Assembly (NCBI RefSeq): GCF_002964845.1
Contig: NZ_KZ672957.1
Location: forward strand, 12,739 to 53,255
Origin: Thermus tenuipuniceus
GTDB taxonomy: Bacteria; Deinococcota; Deinococci; Deinococcales; Thermaceae
Length of the DNA stretch: 40,517 bases
Direction of reading: 5' to 3'
The notes under the pieces were generated by a model, which was given only the letters and a program-made list of their open reading frames with translations, was not told the DNA's origin and did not search any database. The stretch's first letter is position 1; each line of letters starts with the position of its first letter. Position numbers and translations under genes: made by a program. Below, piece by piece: positions 19,161 through 26,988 of the stretch.

Positions 19161-19980
19161 CCTGAAGCGCAAGGACTTCCGCCTCCAGATGCTCCTGGGC
19201 CTGGGGCAGACCGCCCAGGTTTACCTGGCGGAGGCTCCGGGCGGGCAAAAGGTAGCCCTCAAGCTTCCCCGGAAGGAGGTAAGGGAGGATCCCAGGCTTG
19301 CCGAGCGGTTTGCCCGGGAGGTTTCCCTTAGCCTTTCCCTGAGGCACCCCCACCTGGTGCAGGGGCTTTACGGGGTGCCCTTTGGCGAGGAGGCCTTTTT
19401 GGCCCTGGAGTACCTGGAGGAAGGCACCCTGGAGGAACGCCTCCTCAAGGGTCCCCTGAGCCAGGAGGAGGCCACGCAGGCGCTTTTGCAGGTGGGGCAA
19501 GCCTTGCTCTTCCTGCACGAAAAGGGCTTCCTCCACCAGGATGTGAAGCCTTCCAACGTGTTCGTGGGGGAAGGGATCTACAAGCTGGGGGACCTGGGCA
19601 CCGTGCGCCCCATGGCGGAGGCTTCCTGGGAGTATGCGGGAAGCCCCCACTACCTGGCCCCCGAGCTCTTCCTGGGGGCCAAGCCCAGCCCCAAAAGCGA
19701 CGCCTACAGCTTTGGGGTGATGGCTTACGAGCTCCTCACGGGGCGGCGCCCTTTTCGCGGGGAAACCCTAGAGGACCTTAGAAACGCCCACCTCCTTCTT
19801 CCTCCCCCTCCCACCTCCTTGCCTTCCCGGCTGGACAAAGCCTTGAGGCGCCTAATGGCCAAGAGGCCGGAGGAACGGCTGGAGCTCAAAGTCTTTCTGG
19901 AGTTTTTGCAAAATTCGGAGGGCCCTAAGACCGAGGAAACCCCGCCCAAGCGCAAAGGATTCCCTTTCTGGAGGAAGTAG
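19153..19980 (+). CDS. Hanks-type Ser/Thr protein kinase, cytoplasmic
   Basis: This is a single kinase domain of 275 residues. The Gly-rich loop is GLGQTAQVYLA (about 16-26), followed by Lys37 in VALKLP and the likely alpha-C Glu56. The catalytic loop HQDVKPSN has Asp130, Lys132 and Asn135, the metal-binding DLG has Asp147, and APE appears as LAPELF. The HRD Arg is Gln, so it is a non-RD kinase, but all catalytic residues are present. There is no membrane segment or sensor domain. The start is TTG 19153, overlapping the hydrolase stop by eight bases, with GGAGGGG about eight bases upstream. The tail after about residue 250 is short and Lys/Pro-rich. The acyl-CoA synthetase starts directly after its stop. 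Confidence 0.88.
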   Translation: MTSLKRKDFRLQMLLGLGQTAQVYLAEAPGGQKVALKLPRKEVREDPRLAERFAREVSLSLSLRHPHLVQGLYGVPFGEEAFLALEYLEEGTLEERLLKGPLSQEEATQALLQVGQALLFLHEKGFLHQDVKPSNVFVGEGIYKLGDLGTVRPMAEASWEYAGSPHYLAPELFLGAKPSPKSDAYSFGVMAYELLTGRRPFRGETLEDLRNAHLLLPPPPTSLPSRLDKALRRLMAKRPEERLELKVFLEFLQNSEGPKTEETPPKRKGFPFWRK

Positions 19981-21873
19981 ATGGAACCCATCTGGTACCC
20001 AAAGCCCGAGGAGGCCCAGGCCACGAGGCTTTTCCAGTTCATGGAGGCCCTGGGCTTTCAAGACTACGAGGCCTTTTACCGCTACAGCGTGGGGGAGCTC
20101 GAGGATTTTTACGGGCAGTTTTTCACCTACCTTGGGATACCCTGGCGCAAACCCTACGAGCGGGCCATAGAAGGTGGGTTTCCCCTTCCCCGCTTCTTCG
20201 TGGGGGGACGGCTCAACCTGGCGGAGGCAGCCCTCAGCCACGAGCCCTCTGCCTTAGCCCTCATCCACGAAACCGAGGAGGGTGGGGTACGCACCCTCAC
20301 CTACGGGGAGCTTTTAAAAGAAGTGGAGCAGGTAGCGGCAGGGCTTCGGGCCCTGGGGGTGGAGCGGGGGGACCGGGTGGGCCTGTGGTTCCCCATGGGC
20401 CTCGAGGCGGCCATCCTCCTCCTGGCCACCTCCTGGCTTGGGGCCATCGCCATCCCCATCTTCTCCGGCTACGCCGCCGAGGCGGCGGCAGTGCGGCTCA
20501 AGGACGCCAAGGCCAAGCTCCTGGCGGTGCAAGATGGCTTCCACCGGCGAGGAAGAAGGGTGGAACTCCTCCTCGAGGCCCGCAAGGCCCAGGCCCTGGC
20601 GGAAACCCCCCGTCTTCTGGTGGTGCGGAGGCTGGGCCTTCCCCTGGAAGCCGGGGAGGTGGACTACGAATCCTTAAGGGGCGAGCCCTTCCCCCCGGAG
20701 GAGATGGAGAGCATGGACCCCTTCATGCTCATCTACACCTCCGGCACCACGGGCCGACCCAAGGGCACCGTGCACTACCATGCGGGATTTCCCCTTAAGG
20801 CTGCTCTGGATCTGGCCCTTCTCTTTGACCTCAGGGAGGGGGACCGGCTTTTCTGGTTCACCGACCTGGGCTGGATGATGGGCCCCTGGGCCATCCTGGG
20901 AGGGCTGATCCTGGGGGCCACGGTGTTCCTCTACGACGGCGCCCCCGACCACCCCGGACCGGAGCGGCTTTGGCGAATGGTGGAGGCCCACCGCCTCACC
21001 CACCTGGGCCTCTCCCCCACCCTGGTGCGGGCCCTGATTCCTCTGGGGGAGGAGCCCATCCGGGCCCACAACCTCAGCTCCCTCCGGGTCCTCGGCTCCA
21101 CCGGGGAGCCCTGGAACCTCGAGCCCTACCTCTGGTTCTTCCGGGCGGTGGGAGAGGAAAAGAGACCCATCGTGAACTACTCGGGGGGAACAGAGGTCTC
21201 CGGCGGCATCCTGGGCAATGTTCTGGTCAAACCCATCAAGCCCATGGGCTTCAACACCGCCGTTCCCGGGATGGCCGCGGCGGTGCTGGACCAGGAGGGG
21301 AAACCCGTGGTGGGCCAGGCGGGGGAGCTTGCGGTGCTTAGGCCTTGGCCCGGCATGACCAAGGGGTTCTGGCAGGACAAGGCCCGCTACCTGGACACCT
21401 ATTTCTCCCGTGTCCCCGGGGTTTGGATTCACGGGGACCTGGCCCTTCTGGATGAGGAAGGCCACTTCTTCATCCTGGGCCGGAGCGACGACACCCTTAA
21501 GGTGGCGGGCAAACGGGTGGGGCCTGCCGAGGTGGAAACCGCCGCCATCGCCCACCCCGCCCTCAAGGAGTGCGCCGCCATCGGGGTACCCCATCCGGTA
21601 AAGGGGGAGGCCATTGTGCTCTTCGCCGTGCTGAAGCCCGGCTATTCCCCGGGCCCCGAGCTGGCCCAGGCGGTGGCCGACCGGGTGGCGGAAGCCCTGG
21701 GCAAACCCTTAAGGCCGGAAAGGGTTCTCTTCGTCCCTGACCTGCCCAAAACCCGCAACGCCAAGGTGATGCGCCGGGTGGTGCGGGCCGCCTACCTGGG
21801 CCAGGATCCCGGCGACCTTTCCGCCCTGGAAAACCCCGAGGCGGTGGAGGCCATCCGCCAGGCGGGAAGCTGA
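19981..21873 (+). CDS. AMP-forming acyl-CoA synthetase (acetyl/propionyl-CoA synthetase-like)
   Basis: This 630-residue enzyme of the ANL superfamily activates a carboxylic acid as acyl-AMP and then transfers it to CoA. Visible motifs are the P-loop-like YTSGTTGRPKGTVHYHAG (about 258-275), FWFTDLGWMMGPW, NYSGGTEVSGGIL (adenine site), GVWIHGDLALLDEEGHFFIL (hinge), GRSDDTLKVAGKRVGPAEVE and the catalytic Lys in LPKTRNAKVMRRVVR. Length and the GWMMGPW motif point to short-chain substrates, but the exact acid is unknown. ATG 19981 abuts the kinase stop with no gap. Acyl-CoA synthetases are often controlled at the C-terminal Lys, and a kinase neighbour is suggestive only. Confidence 0.92.
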   Translation: MEPIWYPKPEEAQATRLFQFMEALGFQDYEAFYRYSVGELEDFYGQFFTYLGIPWRKPYERAIEGGFPLPRFFVGGRLNLAEAALSHEPSALALIHETEEGGVRTLTYGELLKEVEQVAAGLRALGVERGDRVGLWFPMGLEAAILLLATSWLGAIAIPIFSGYAAEAAAVRLKDAKAKLLAVQDGFHRRGRRVELLLEARKAQALAETPRLLVVRRLGLPLEAGEVDYESLRGEPFPPEEMESMDPFMLIYTSGTTGRPKGTVHYHAGFPLKAALDLALLFDLREGDRLFWFTDLGWMMGPWAILGGLILGATVFLYDGAPDHPGPERLWRMVEAHRLTHLGLSPTLVRALIPLGEEPIRAHNLSSLRVLGSTGEPWNLEPYLWFFRAVGEEKRPIVNYSGGTEVSGGILGNVLVKPIKPMGFNTAVPGMAAAVLDQEGKPVVGQAGELAVLRPWPGMTKGFWQDKARYLDTYFSRVPGVWIHGDLALLDEEGHFFILGRSDDTLKVAGKRVGPAEVETAAIAHPALKECAAIGVPHPVKGEAIVLFAVLKPGYSPGPELAQAVADRVAEALGKPLRPERVLFVPDLPKTRNAKVMRRVVRAAYLGQDPGDLSALENPEAVEAIRQAGS

Positions 21874-21877
21874 AGCC

Positions 21878-24259
21878 ATGCGCCTTCTCGGAGCGCTCCT
21901 CGCCCTGGGGCTGGCCCTGGCCGCCCCCTTGGAGGAAGCCCGCACCCACTATGGGGCAGGGCGGATGGAGGTTGTCCTGGAAACCCTAAAGCCCCTCCTC
22001 GAGGGCCATGACCCCCCCGAGGAAGCCCTCCTCCTTTCGGGGTTCGCCCAGTACCGTCTGGGCCAACTTTCCGAAGCGCTCCTCCTCTTCAGCCGTCTGG
22101 TGGGCACCTTGAAGGGGGGTCCGGAAGCCCTTTACGGCTTCGGCCTCGCCCTCAGGGCCTTGGGCGATTTGGAAGGAGCCCGGAGCGCCTTGGACTGGGC
22201 CCTGCGCCAGGGCTACCGGGAGGCGGAGGATATCCTAACGAGCCTTCCCCCACCCCCTCCCCCGGCCCCCAAGGCCCGCAAAACCCCACCCCCCTTCCGG
22301 GCGGAAAAGGGACGGTTCTGGATTGGGGATACCCCTTTCCAGGTCCGGGGGGTCAACCTGGGGGTGGCCCTGCCCGGGCGCTTTCCCGCGGAGTTCCCGG
22401 AGGAGGAGGCCCTGTACCGGGCTTGGCTGGAACTGCTCTCCGCCATGGGGGCCAACGCGGTGCGCACCTACACCCTCCTGCCCCCCGCCTTCTACCGGGC
22501 CCTCGAGGGGCACAATCGGCTGCACAAGGACCGCCCCCTTTACCTCTTCCAAGGGGTGTGGACGGAGCTCCCTGAGGACGAGGGGTATGGGGACTGGGAA
22601 GGCCCCTTCCTGGAGAAGTTCCTCCTGGAGGGGCGCGAGGTCTTGGACGCCCTCCACGGCAACCTCCGCCGTCCCCCCCGCCCAGGGCACGCCCACGGGG
22701 ACTACACCGCGGACGTCTCCCCCTGGGTCTTGGGCCTCTTGGTGGGGCGGGAGTTTGAACCCTACTCGGTGGAGGCCTACAACCAGCGCCACCCGGGGCG
22801 CACCTACCGGGGAAGGTTCCTCGAGGCCTCCCCGGGGGCCAGCCCTTTTGAGGCCTATTTGGCCGAGGTCCTAGACCGCCTCGCCACCTACGAGTGGGAG
22901 GCCTACGGCACGGTACGCCCCCTCTCCGTGAGCAACTGGCCCACCCTGGACCCCCTCTTCCACCCCACGGAAAGCACGCGGGCAGAGGAAGCCGCGCTCC
23001 GGCGTGCCCGGGGAGAACGTGTGCCCGAGGACGGGGTTAAGGAACTGAACAACGACCAAGTCAGCCTGGACATGGCCCTCATCCGCCCCCGTCCGGGAAG
23101 CCCCGTGACCACCTTCGCCAACTACCACGCCTACCCTTACTATCCGGACTTCATGAACCTGGACCCGCGGTACCGGGAGGCCCAAGGCCCTTTTGGTCCT
23201 TCCAACTACTTCGGCTACCTCCTGGACCTCAAAGCCCACCACAAGGATCAGCCTGTGCTGATCGGCGAGATCGGCCTCCCCAGCAGCCGGGGTATCGCCC
23301 ACTTCCAGCCCCAGGGTCTGCACCACGGGGGCCACTCGGAAGAGGCGCAAGCGGAGGGCGTAGCCCGCCTGGTGGCGGAGATCGAGGCCGCGGGACTGGC
23401 GGGGAGCCTGGTCTTTGCCCTACTAGACGAGTGGTTTAAGCGCAACTGGCTCTTTATGGACTGGGAAGCGCCGGAGAGCGACCCCTTCTGGCACAACCTC
23501 CTGGACCCCGAGGAGAACTACGGCCTCCTGGCGGCCACCGCCCAAGGGGGCTTTCGCCTGGACGGAAAGGGGGAGAAGTGGGAAGGGGTGCCCTTCCTCC
23601 TGCGGGAGGAGGGCCGCTTCCTCAAGGCCCACGCCGACCCCGAGTACCTCTGGCTCCTCTACCGCGGGCCCCTCCCCTTGCGGCTCTACCTGGACACCGT
23701 CCCCGGGGGGGTACCGGTGGCGGAGGGCTTCGGGGCGGAGTTTTACGTGGAGATCGGTCCCGAGGAGGGAAGGCTCCTCATCGAGGCGGGCTACTACCCC
23801 TTCCGGGAGCTGGACCATGGCCTGCCGGGAACGGAGTTCCTCCTCTTCCGCGGGCCCAGCAAGCCCGGGGATGGCCCCTTCGTACCCTTCCTCCTTGAGC
23901 CCAACCGCCGCCGCACGGGCCGGGACGGGACCGACTACCCCCGGAGGGTCTACGAGCTGGGCCAGCTGCGGCGAGGGCAGGACCCGGAAGGGGCCCGGGA
24001 TCCCACCGCGGACTACGCCCTGGGGGAGGAAGGGCTTTTGGAGCTCCGTATCCCCTGGGGGATGATCCTCATCAGCGCCCCCAACCAGCGCCTGGCCTGG
24101 TACGCCCCCGAACCCGTGCCCATAGGGGGCATCGGCCTCCTCTTGGCGGGCGCCCCGCCCCTTCGCTTTAGCTGGCCCACCTGGGAAGCGCCCCCGTTCG
24201 CCCTTAGGCTCAAGCCCCTTTACTTCCGCCTGCAGGACCTCTGGCGAGGAGGGCCCTAA
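21878..24259 (+). CDS. secreted protein: TPR-like region fused to a clan GH-A-like TIM barrel
   Basis: The 793-residue protein has a signal peptide (about 1-16, MRLLGALLALGLALAA) and TPR-like helices (about 18-120, EALLLFSRLVGTLKGGPEAL). A Pro-rich linker (124-138) leads to a glycosidase-like barrel. That begins FQVRGVNLGVALPG and GANAVRTYTLLPPAFYRAL, as in GH17/GH72-type proteins. VGREFEP (Glu292) sits where clan GH-A has its acid/base Glu, although the usual preceding Asn is Arg. VLIGEIGLPSSRG (Glu464) matches the nucleophile strand, preceded by FANYHAYPYYP. The C-terminal third is beta-rich. The substrate is unknown and activity unproven. It starts five bases after the synthetase stop and overlaps murJ tail-to-tail by 50 bases. 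Confidence 0.75.
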   Translation: MRLLGALLALGLALAAPLEEARTHYGAGRMEVVLETLKPLLEGHDPPEEALLLSGFAQYRLGQLSEALLLFSRLVGTLKGGPEALYGFGLALRALGDLEGARSALDWALRQGYREAEDILTSLPPPPPPAPKARKTPPPFRAEKGRFWIGDTPFQVRGVNLGVALPGRFPAEFPEEEALYRAWLELLSAMGANAVRTYTLLPPAFYRALEGHNRLHKDRPLYLFQGVWTELPEDEGYGDWEGPFLEKFLLEGREVLDALHGNLRRPPRPGHAHGDYTADVSPWVLGLLVGREFEPYSVEAYNQRHPGRTYRGRFLEASPGASPFEAYLAEVLDRLATYEWEAYGTVRPLSVSNWPTLDPLFHPTESTRAEEAALRRARGERVPEDGVKELNNDQVSLDMALIRPRPGSPVTTFANYHAYPYYPDFMNLDPRYREAQGPFGPSNYFGYLLDLKAHHKDQPVLIGEIGLPSSRGIAHFQPQGLHHGGHSEEAQAEGVARLVAEIEAAGLAGSLVFALLDEWFKRNWLFMDWEAPESDPFWHNLLDPEENYGLLAATAQGGFRLDGKGEKWEGVPFLLREEGRFLKAHADPEYLWLLYRGPLPLRLYLDTVPGGVPVAEGFGAEFYVEIGPEEGRLLIEAGYYPFRELDHGLPGTEFLLFRGPSKPGDGPFVPFLLEPNRRRTGRDGTDYPRRVYELGQLRRGQDPEGARDPTADYALGEEGLLELRIPWGMILISAPNQRLAWYAPEPVPIGGIGLLLAGAPPLRFSWPTWEAPPFALRLKPLYFRLQDLWRGGP

Positions 24260-25697
24260 GGGGCAGGCCCATGACCCACCCCGAGGCGGCAAAGAGGAGG
24301 AGGCCCAAGCCTCCTCCCACACCCAGGGGCAATAGGGCGGACAGGGGGGCCCAGGCCACCAGGAACTCGGCAAGAACTAGGCCAGGCACGGCGGCCAGCA
24401 ACCCGGCCAGAAAGGCCCGCGCAAGGAACCCGGGGAGAAACCCCAGCCGCACCCCCTCCCTGGCGAGAAGGCGGAGGTAGAGGAAAAGCCCCAAATACCC
24501 CGCCAGGGCCGTGGCCAAGTTCAGGAGGAAAAGGCCCGCCTCCCGCAGGAGCCAGTACCCCAGGGTGTTGGCGAGGAAGACCAGGGCGCTGGCAAGCACC
24601 GCCTCCCGTACCCGACCCAGGGCGTAAAGGCCCCGCAGGAGAAGGGTGTTCACCCCCCAGGGAAACACGGCCAAGCCCATGGCGGCAAGCACCTGGGCGC
24701 TGTAGTGGCGGTTTTCCGGGCTTAAGGGTCCAAAGAGGCCAAAGAGAAGGATCACCACATAAGGCGCCAGGCCCGTGAGGAGCCCTCCCAGAAGGGCCAA
24801 GAGCAGGGAAAGCCGCCGCAGGGGCCCCTCGAGGAACCGGGCCAGCTCCTCGCCCTTAAGGGCGCTCATCCGGGGGAAAAGGGCGATGGCGGGCGAGGTG
24901 GCGAAAAGCCCCAGGACCATCTGGAAGACCACCTCGGCGTTGTAGAACCCCGTTACCGCCGCCGGGGGGTAGCGGGTGAGGATGTGGGTCAGGACCAGGT
25001 TGAGAAACTGGCGCAAGGAGGTGGTGAAGGCGAAGGGCCCCATCCGGAGCAGGGCCGGGGCAAAGGCCCGGTGCCAGCGCCACTCCAAGGCATAGCCCTT
25101 GAGGAAGGGAATCTGCACCAGGGCCTGGACCAGCCCTCCCAGGGCCACGGAAAGCCCCAGGAAGGTGGGGTCCCCGGGGAAGAGGGCCATGAAGCCGATG
25201 GCCACCAGGTTGAAGGCGATGGGTCCCAGGGCGTAGGGCAGGAAGCGCTCCTCCGCCTGAAGAAGAGCGGAGAAGAGGGCAGCCATGGAGATGCCCAGGA
25301 GAAAGGGCAAGAGAAGCCGGGTGAGGTAGACCACCTGCCCCAAGGCCTCCCCCTGCCGGAGGTGGCTTTCCTGGGCCACCAGCAGGTTCACCACCCAGGG
25401 AGCCAAGAGATAACCCAGGCCCAGGACCAAGAGGTTCACCCCGAAGAGAAACGCCCCAAAGCGCCGGGCAAAGGACCGGGCCTCCTCCTCGGGCAGGTTC
25501 TTCAGGAGGGGGATGAGGGCGTTTTGCACCGCCCCCTCGGCCAAAAGCTCCCGGAGGAGGTTCGGCACCCGGTAGGCCACGTTGAAGGCATCCTTGAGGG
25601 CATCGGGGTACAGGGCGTTGAAGACCGCCTGGCGCACCAGGCCCAAGACCCTCGAGGCCAGGGTGCCCCCCATGACCAGGAGGACCTTACGCAGCAT
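24210..25697 (-). CDS. murJ: lipid II flippase MurJ (MviN family)
   Basis: This 495-residue integral membrane protein has about 14 spans and flips lipid II across the cytoplasmic membrane for peptidoglycan synthesis. The family opening is clear: LLVMGGTLASRVLGLVRQAV (7-26), then DALKDAFNVAYRVPNLLREL and LAEGAVQNALIPLL, with the conserved Arg/Glu residues of the central cavity. The start is ATG 25697 with GGAGGGGA just upstream. An extension to 25760 is only the overlapping end of the neighbouring gene read in another frame. The first 11 bases overlap the 3' end of the nuclease gene, so the two are co-transcribed and probably coupled. The 3' end overlaps the convergent TPR/glycosidase gene by 50 bases. 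Confidence 0.95.
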   Translation of the reverse strand: MLRKVLLVMGGTLASRVLGLVRQAVFNALYPDALKDAFNVAYRVPNLLRELLAEGAVQNALIPLLKNLPEEEARSFARRFGAFLFGVNLLVLGLGYLLAPWVVNLLVAQESHLRQGEALGQVVYLTRLLLPFLLGISMAALFSALLQAEERFLPYALGPIAFNLVAIGFMALFPGDPTFLGLSVALGGLVQALVQIPFLKGYALEWRWHRAFAPALLRMGPFAFTTSLRQFLNLVLTHILTRYPPAAVTGFYNAEVVFQMVLGLFATSPAIALFPRMSALKGEELARFLEGPLRRLSLLLALLGGLLTGLAPYVVILLFGLFGPLSPENRHYSAQVLAAMGLAVFPWGVNTLLLRGLYALGRVREAVLASALVFLANTLGYWLLREAGLFLLNLATALAGYLGLFLYLRLLAREGVRLGFLPGFLARAFLAGLLAAVPGLVLAEFLVAWAPLSALLPLGVGGGLGLLLFAASGWVMGLPLRALLARGPAGGSKGA

Positions 25698-26817
25698 TCC
25701 CCTCCAGCACCTCCTGGAAGACGTCCAAGAAGTTTGCCTGGTTGACCACCGTGAGCCCATGAAGGGCGGAAAGCTCCTTGGCGCGGGCCTTGTCCATACC
25801 CAAGATCACCAGGAAGCTTTCCCTGGCGGAAAGCCCTAGGACCTTTTTCAGCCCCGCATACTTGGCGATATGGGCCTGGAAGTCCCCCGTCTTGGCCTCA
25901 AACCAGAAGAAGCGCTCCCCCACCCTGAGGAGCACATCCAGCTCCATGGTGTCCCCGTTGGGCAGGGTGACCTGGTAGCCCACCGCCACCTCGTGGGCCA
26001 GGTTCCGCGAGCGAAGAAACCGGCGAAGCCGTTCCGCCACGTACCGCTCCAGCCAGCCCCCGGTGAGGAAGTTCTGCACCCATCCTTCCGTGCTGGCCTT
26101 GGCCCGGATGCGACGCTCCTCGCTCTTGTAGTGGTACGAGGTGAGGAGGGCGTACTGCTTCAGCATGGTGCAGAACTGGGTGGAGTTGGCGATCTCCTCC
26201 TGGGAGGCCTCGGAAAGGGAAAGCTCAAACTGGCGCTTGGTGGAAAGGCTTTGCTTAAGGCGCTCGTAAAGCTTTTCCAGGCTGGGGTAGCGGTCCCCCA
26301 GGAACAGGGCCAGGCGCGTCAGGACCTTCTCCTTCTCCTCCGCTTGCTTACGCAAATCTGTTTGCCCTTCGGGCAAAGCATCTTCCTGGGGCTTCTTCAC
26401 CACCTGGATGCCCAGGCCCTTCAGCCATTCCTCCAGCGAAGGTGCCTTTTTCGCCCTCGAGGGCTCCTGCACACGGCTGGACGAGGCGGGAACCGCCCCA
26501 GTCTTCCCCCCCTCCCCCTCCCCGGGCTCCCTCAAAAGCCGCCAGATCTCCCGGGTCAGGGCCAGGAAACGGGTGCGCACGGGATCCTCCACTCCTTCCA
26601 GACCCGGCGGGGTAAGGCCTGAGCGCAGGGTATCCAAAAGCCAGGCCTCCAAAGCTTCCTGCAGACTCTCCCGGGCGGCCTCGAGGTGAGGAGCTTCCAC
26701 GCGCAGGCCCAGCTCGGGAAGCTCGGCCACAAAACGGCCAGGGCCCAGGAGGTCGTAACGGGCCTGGGCCATGGACTTTTCCAAATAGCGGGTGAGAACG
26801 CCCACGAAGCTAAGCAT
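25687..26817 (-). CDS. HicB-like domain fused to a DUF1887/Card1-like PD-(D/E)XK nuclease
   Basis: The protein has 376 residues. Residues 20-68 (YDLLGPGRFVAELPELGLRV, then a helix ESLQEALEAWLLDTL) resemble the HicB antitoxin fold. A charged, low-complexity linker (about 95-170) and a helical middle follow. The C-terminal domain has GGWLERYVAERL (Glu257), MELDVLLRVGERFFWFEAKTG (Asp294, Glu307, Lys309) and YAGLKKVLGLSARESFLVIL. These match the PD-(D/E)XK nuclease of DUF1887 proteins such as Card1, but no CARF domain is present. The start is ATG 26817; ATG 26772 is an alternative. It lies downstream of a tRNA terminator and is coupled to murJ. The target is unknown and could be DNA or RNA. Confidence 0.7.
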   Translation of the reverse strand: MLSFVGVLTRYLEKSMAQARYDLLGPGRFVAELPELGLRVEAPHLEAARESLQEALEAWLLDTLRSGLTPPGLEGVEDPVRTRFLALTREIWRLLREPGEGEGGKTGAVPASSSRVQEPSRAKKAPSLEEWLKGLGIQVVKKPQEDALPEGQTDLRKQAEEKEKVLTRLALFLGDRYPSLEKLYERLKQSLSTKRQFELSLSEASQEEIANSTQFCTMLKQYALLTSYHYKSEERRIRAKASTEGWVQNFLTGGWLERYVAERLRRFLRSRNLAHEVAVGYQVTLPNGDTMELDVLLRVGERFFWFEAKTGDFQAHIAKYAGLKKVLGLSARESFLVILGMDKARAKELSALHGLTVVNQANFLDVFQEVLEGNAA

Positions 26818-26836
26818 ATCAAGGGTTAAAGGTTAA

Positions 26837-26855
26837 GCCCCGGGAAACCCGGGGC
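26837..26855 (-). terminator. Rho-independent terminator of tRNA-Leu
   Basis: On the minus strand GCCCCGGG-TTT-CCCGGGGC (26855-26837) is followed by TTAACCTTTAACC. The stem begins six bases after the tRNA CCA end, so it ends the tRNA transcript and separates it from the nuclease gene. Confidence 0.75.
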
Positions 26856-26860
26856 CCCTC

Positions 26861-26948
26861 TGGTGCCGGGGACGGGACTCGAACCCGTACGGGGGTAACC
26901 CCCCAGCGGATTTTAAGTCCGCAGCGTCTACCGTTCCGCCACCCCGGC
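26861..26948 (-). tRNA. tRNA-Leu (anticodon UAA)
   Basis: This 88-base class II tRNA reads GCCGGGGTGGCGGAACGGTA from the 5' end (26948). The acceptor stem GCCGGGG pairs with CCCCGGC, followed by A and an encoded CCA (26863-26861). The anticodon stem GCGGA/TCCGC encloses CTTAAAA, giving anticodon UAA (26915-26913). A long variable arm (GGGGGG-TTA-CCCCC) marks it as tRNA-Leu, and GGTTCGAGT is the T loop. It decodes UUA/UUG, rare codons in this genome. Confidence 0.97.
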
Positions 26949-26959
26949 GGGCGCCTTCC

Positions 26960-26988
26960 ATGCTACTAAAGGGGAACGTCTCCGCCAA
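26960..26988 (-). promoter_or_regulatory. promoter of tRNA-Leu
   Basis: Minus-strand TTGGCG (26988-26983), a 17-base spacer and TAGCAT (26965-26960) place transcription start a few bases before the tRNA 5' end (26948). The promoter overlaps the last codons of the LCP-family gene. Confidence 0.6.

Noticed and set aside
20674..21594. 306-codon frame antisense to the acyl-CoA synthetase
   Set aside because: Shadow frame; all ANL motifs are on the plus strand.
23423..24373. 316-codon minus-strand frame over the glycosidase-like gene end
   Set aside because: Antisense to a gene with signal peptide and domain motifs; no family likeness.
25687..26817. CRISPR-associated Card1/Can2 effector
   Set aside because: Only the nuclease domain is alike; there is no CARF domain and no CRISPR array or cas gene in the window.
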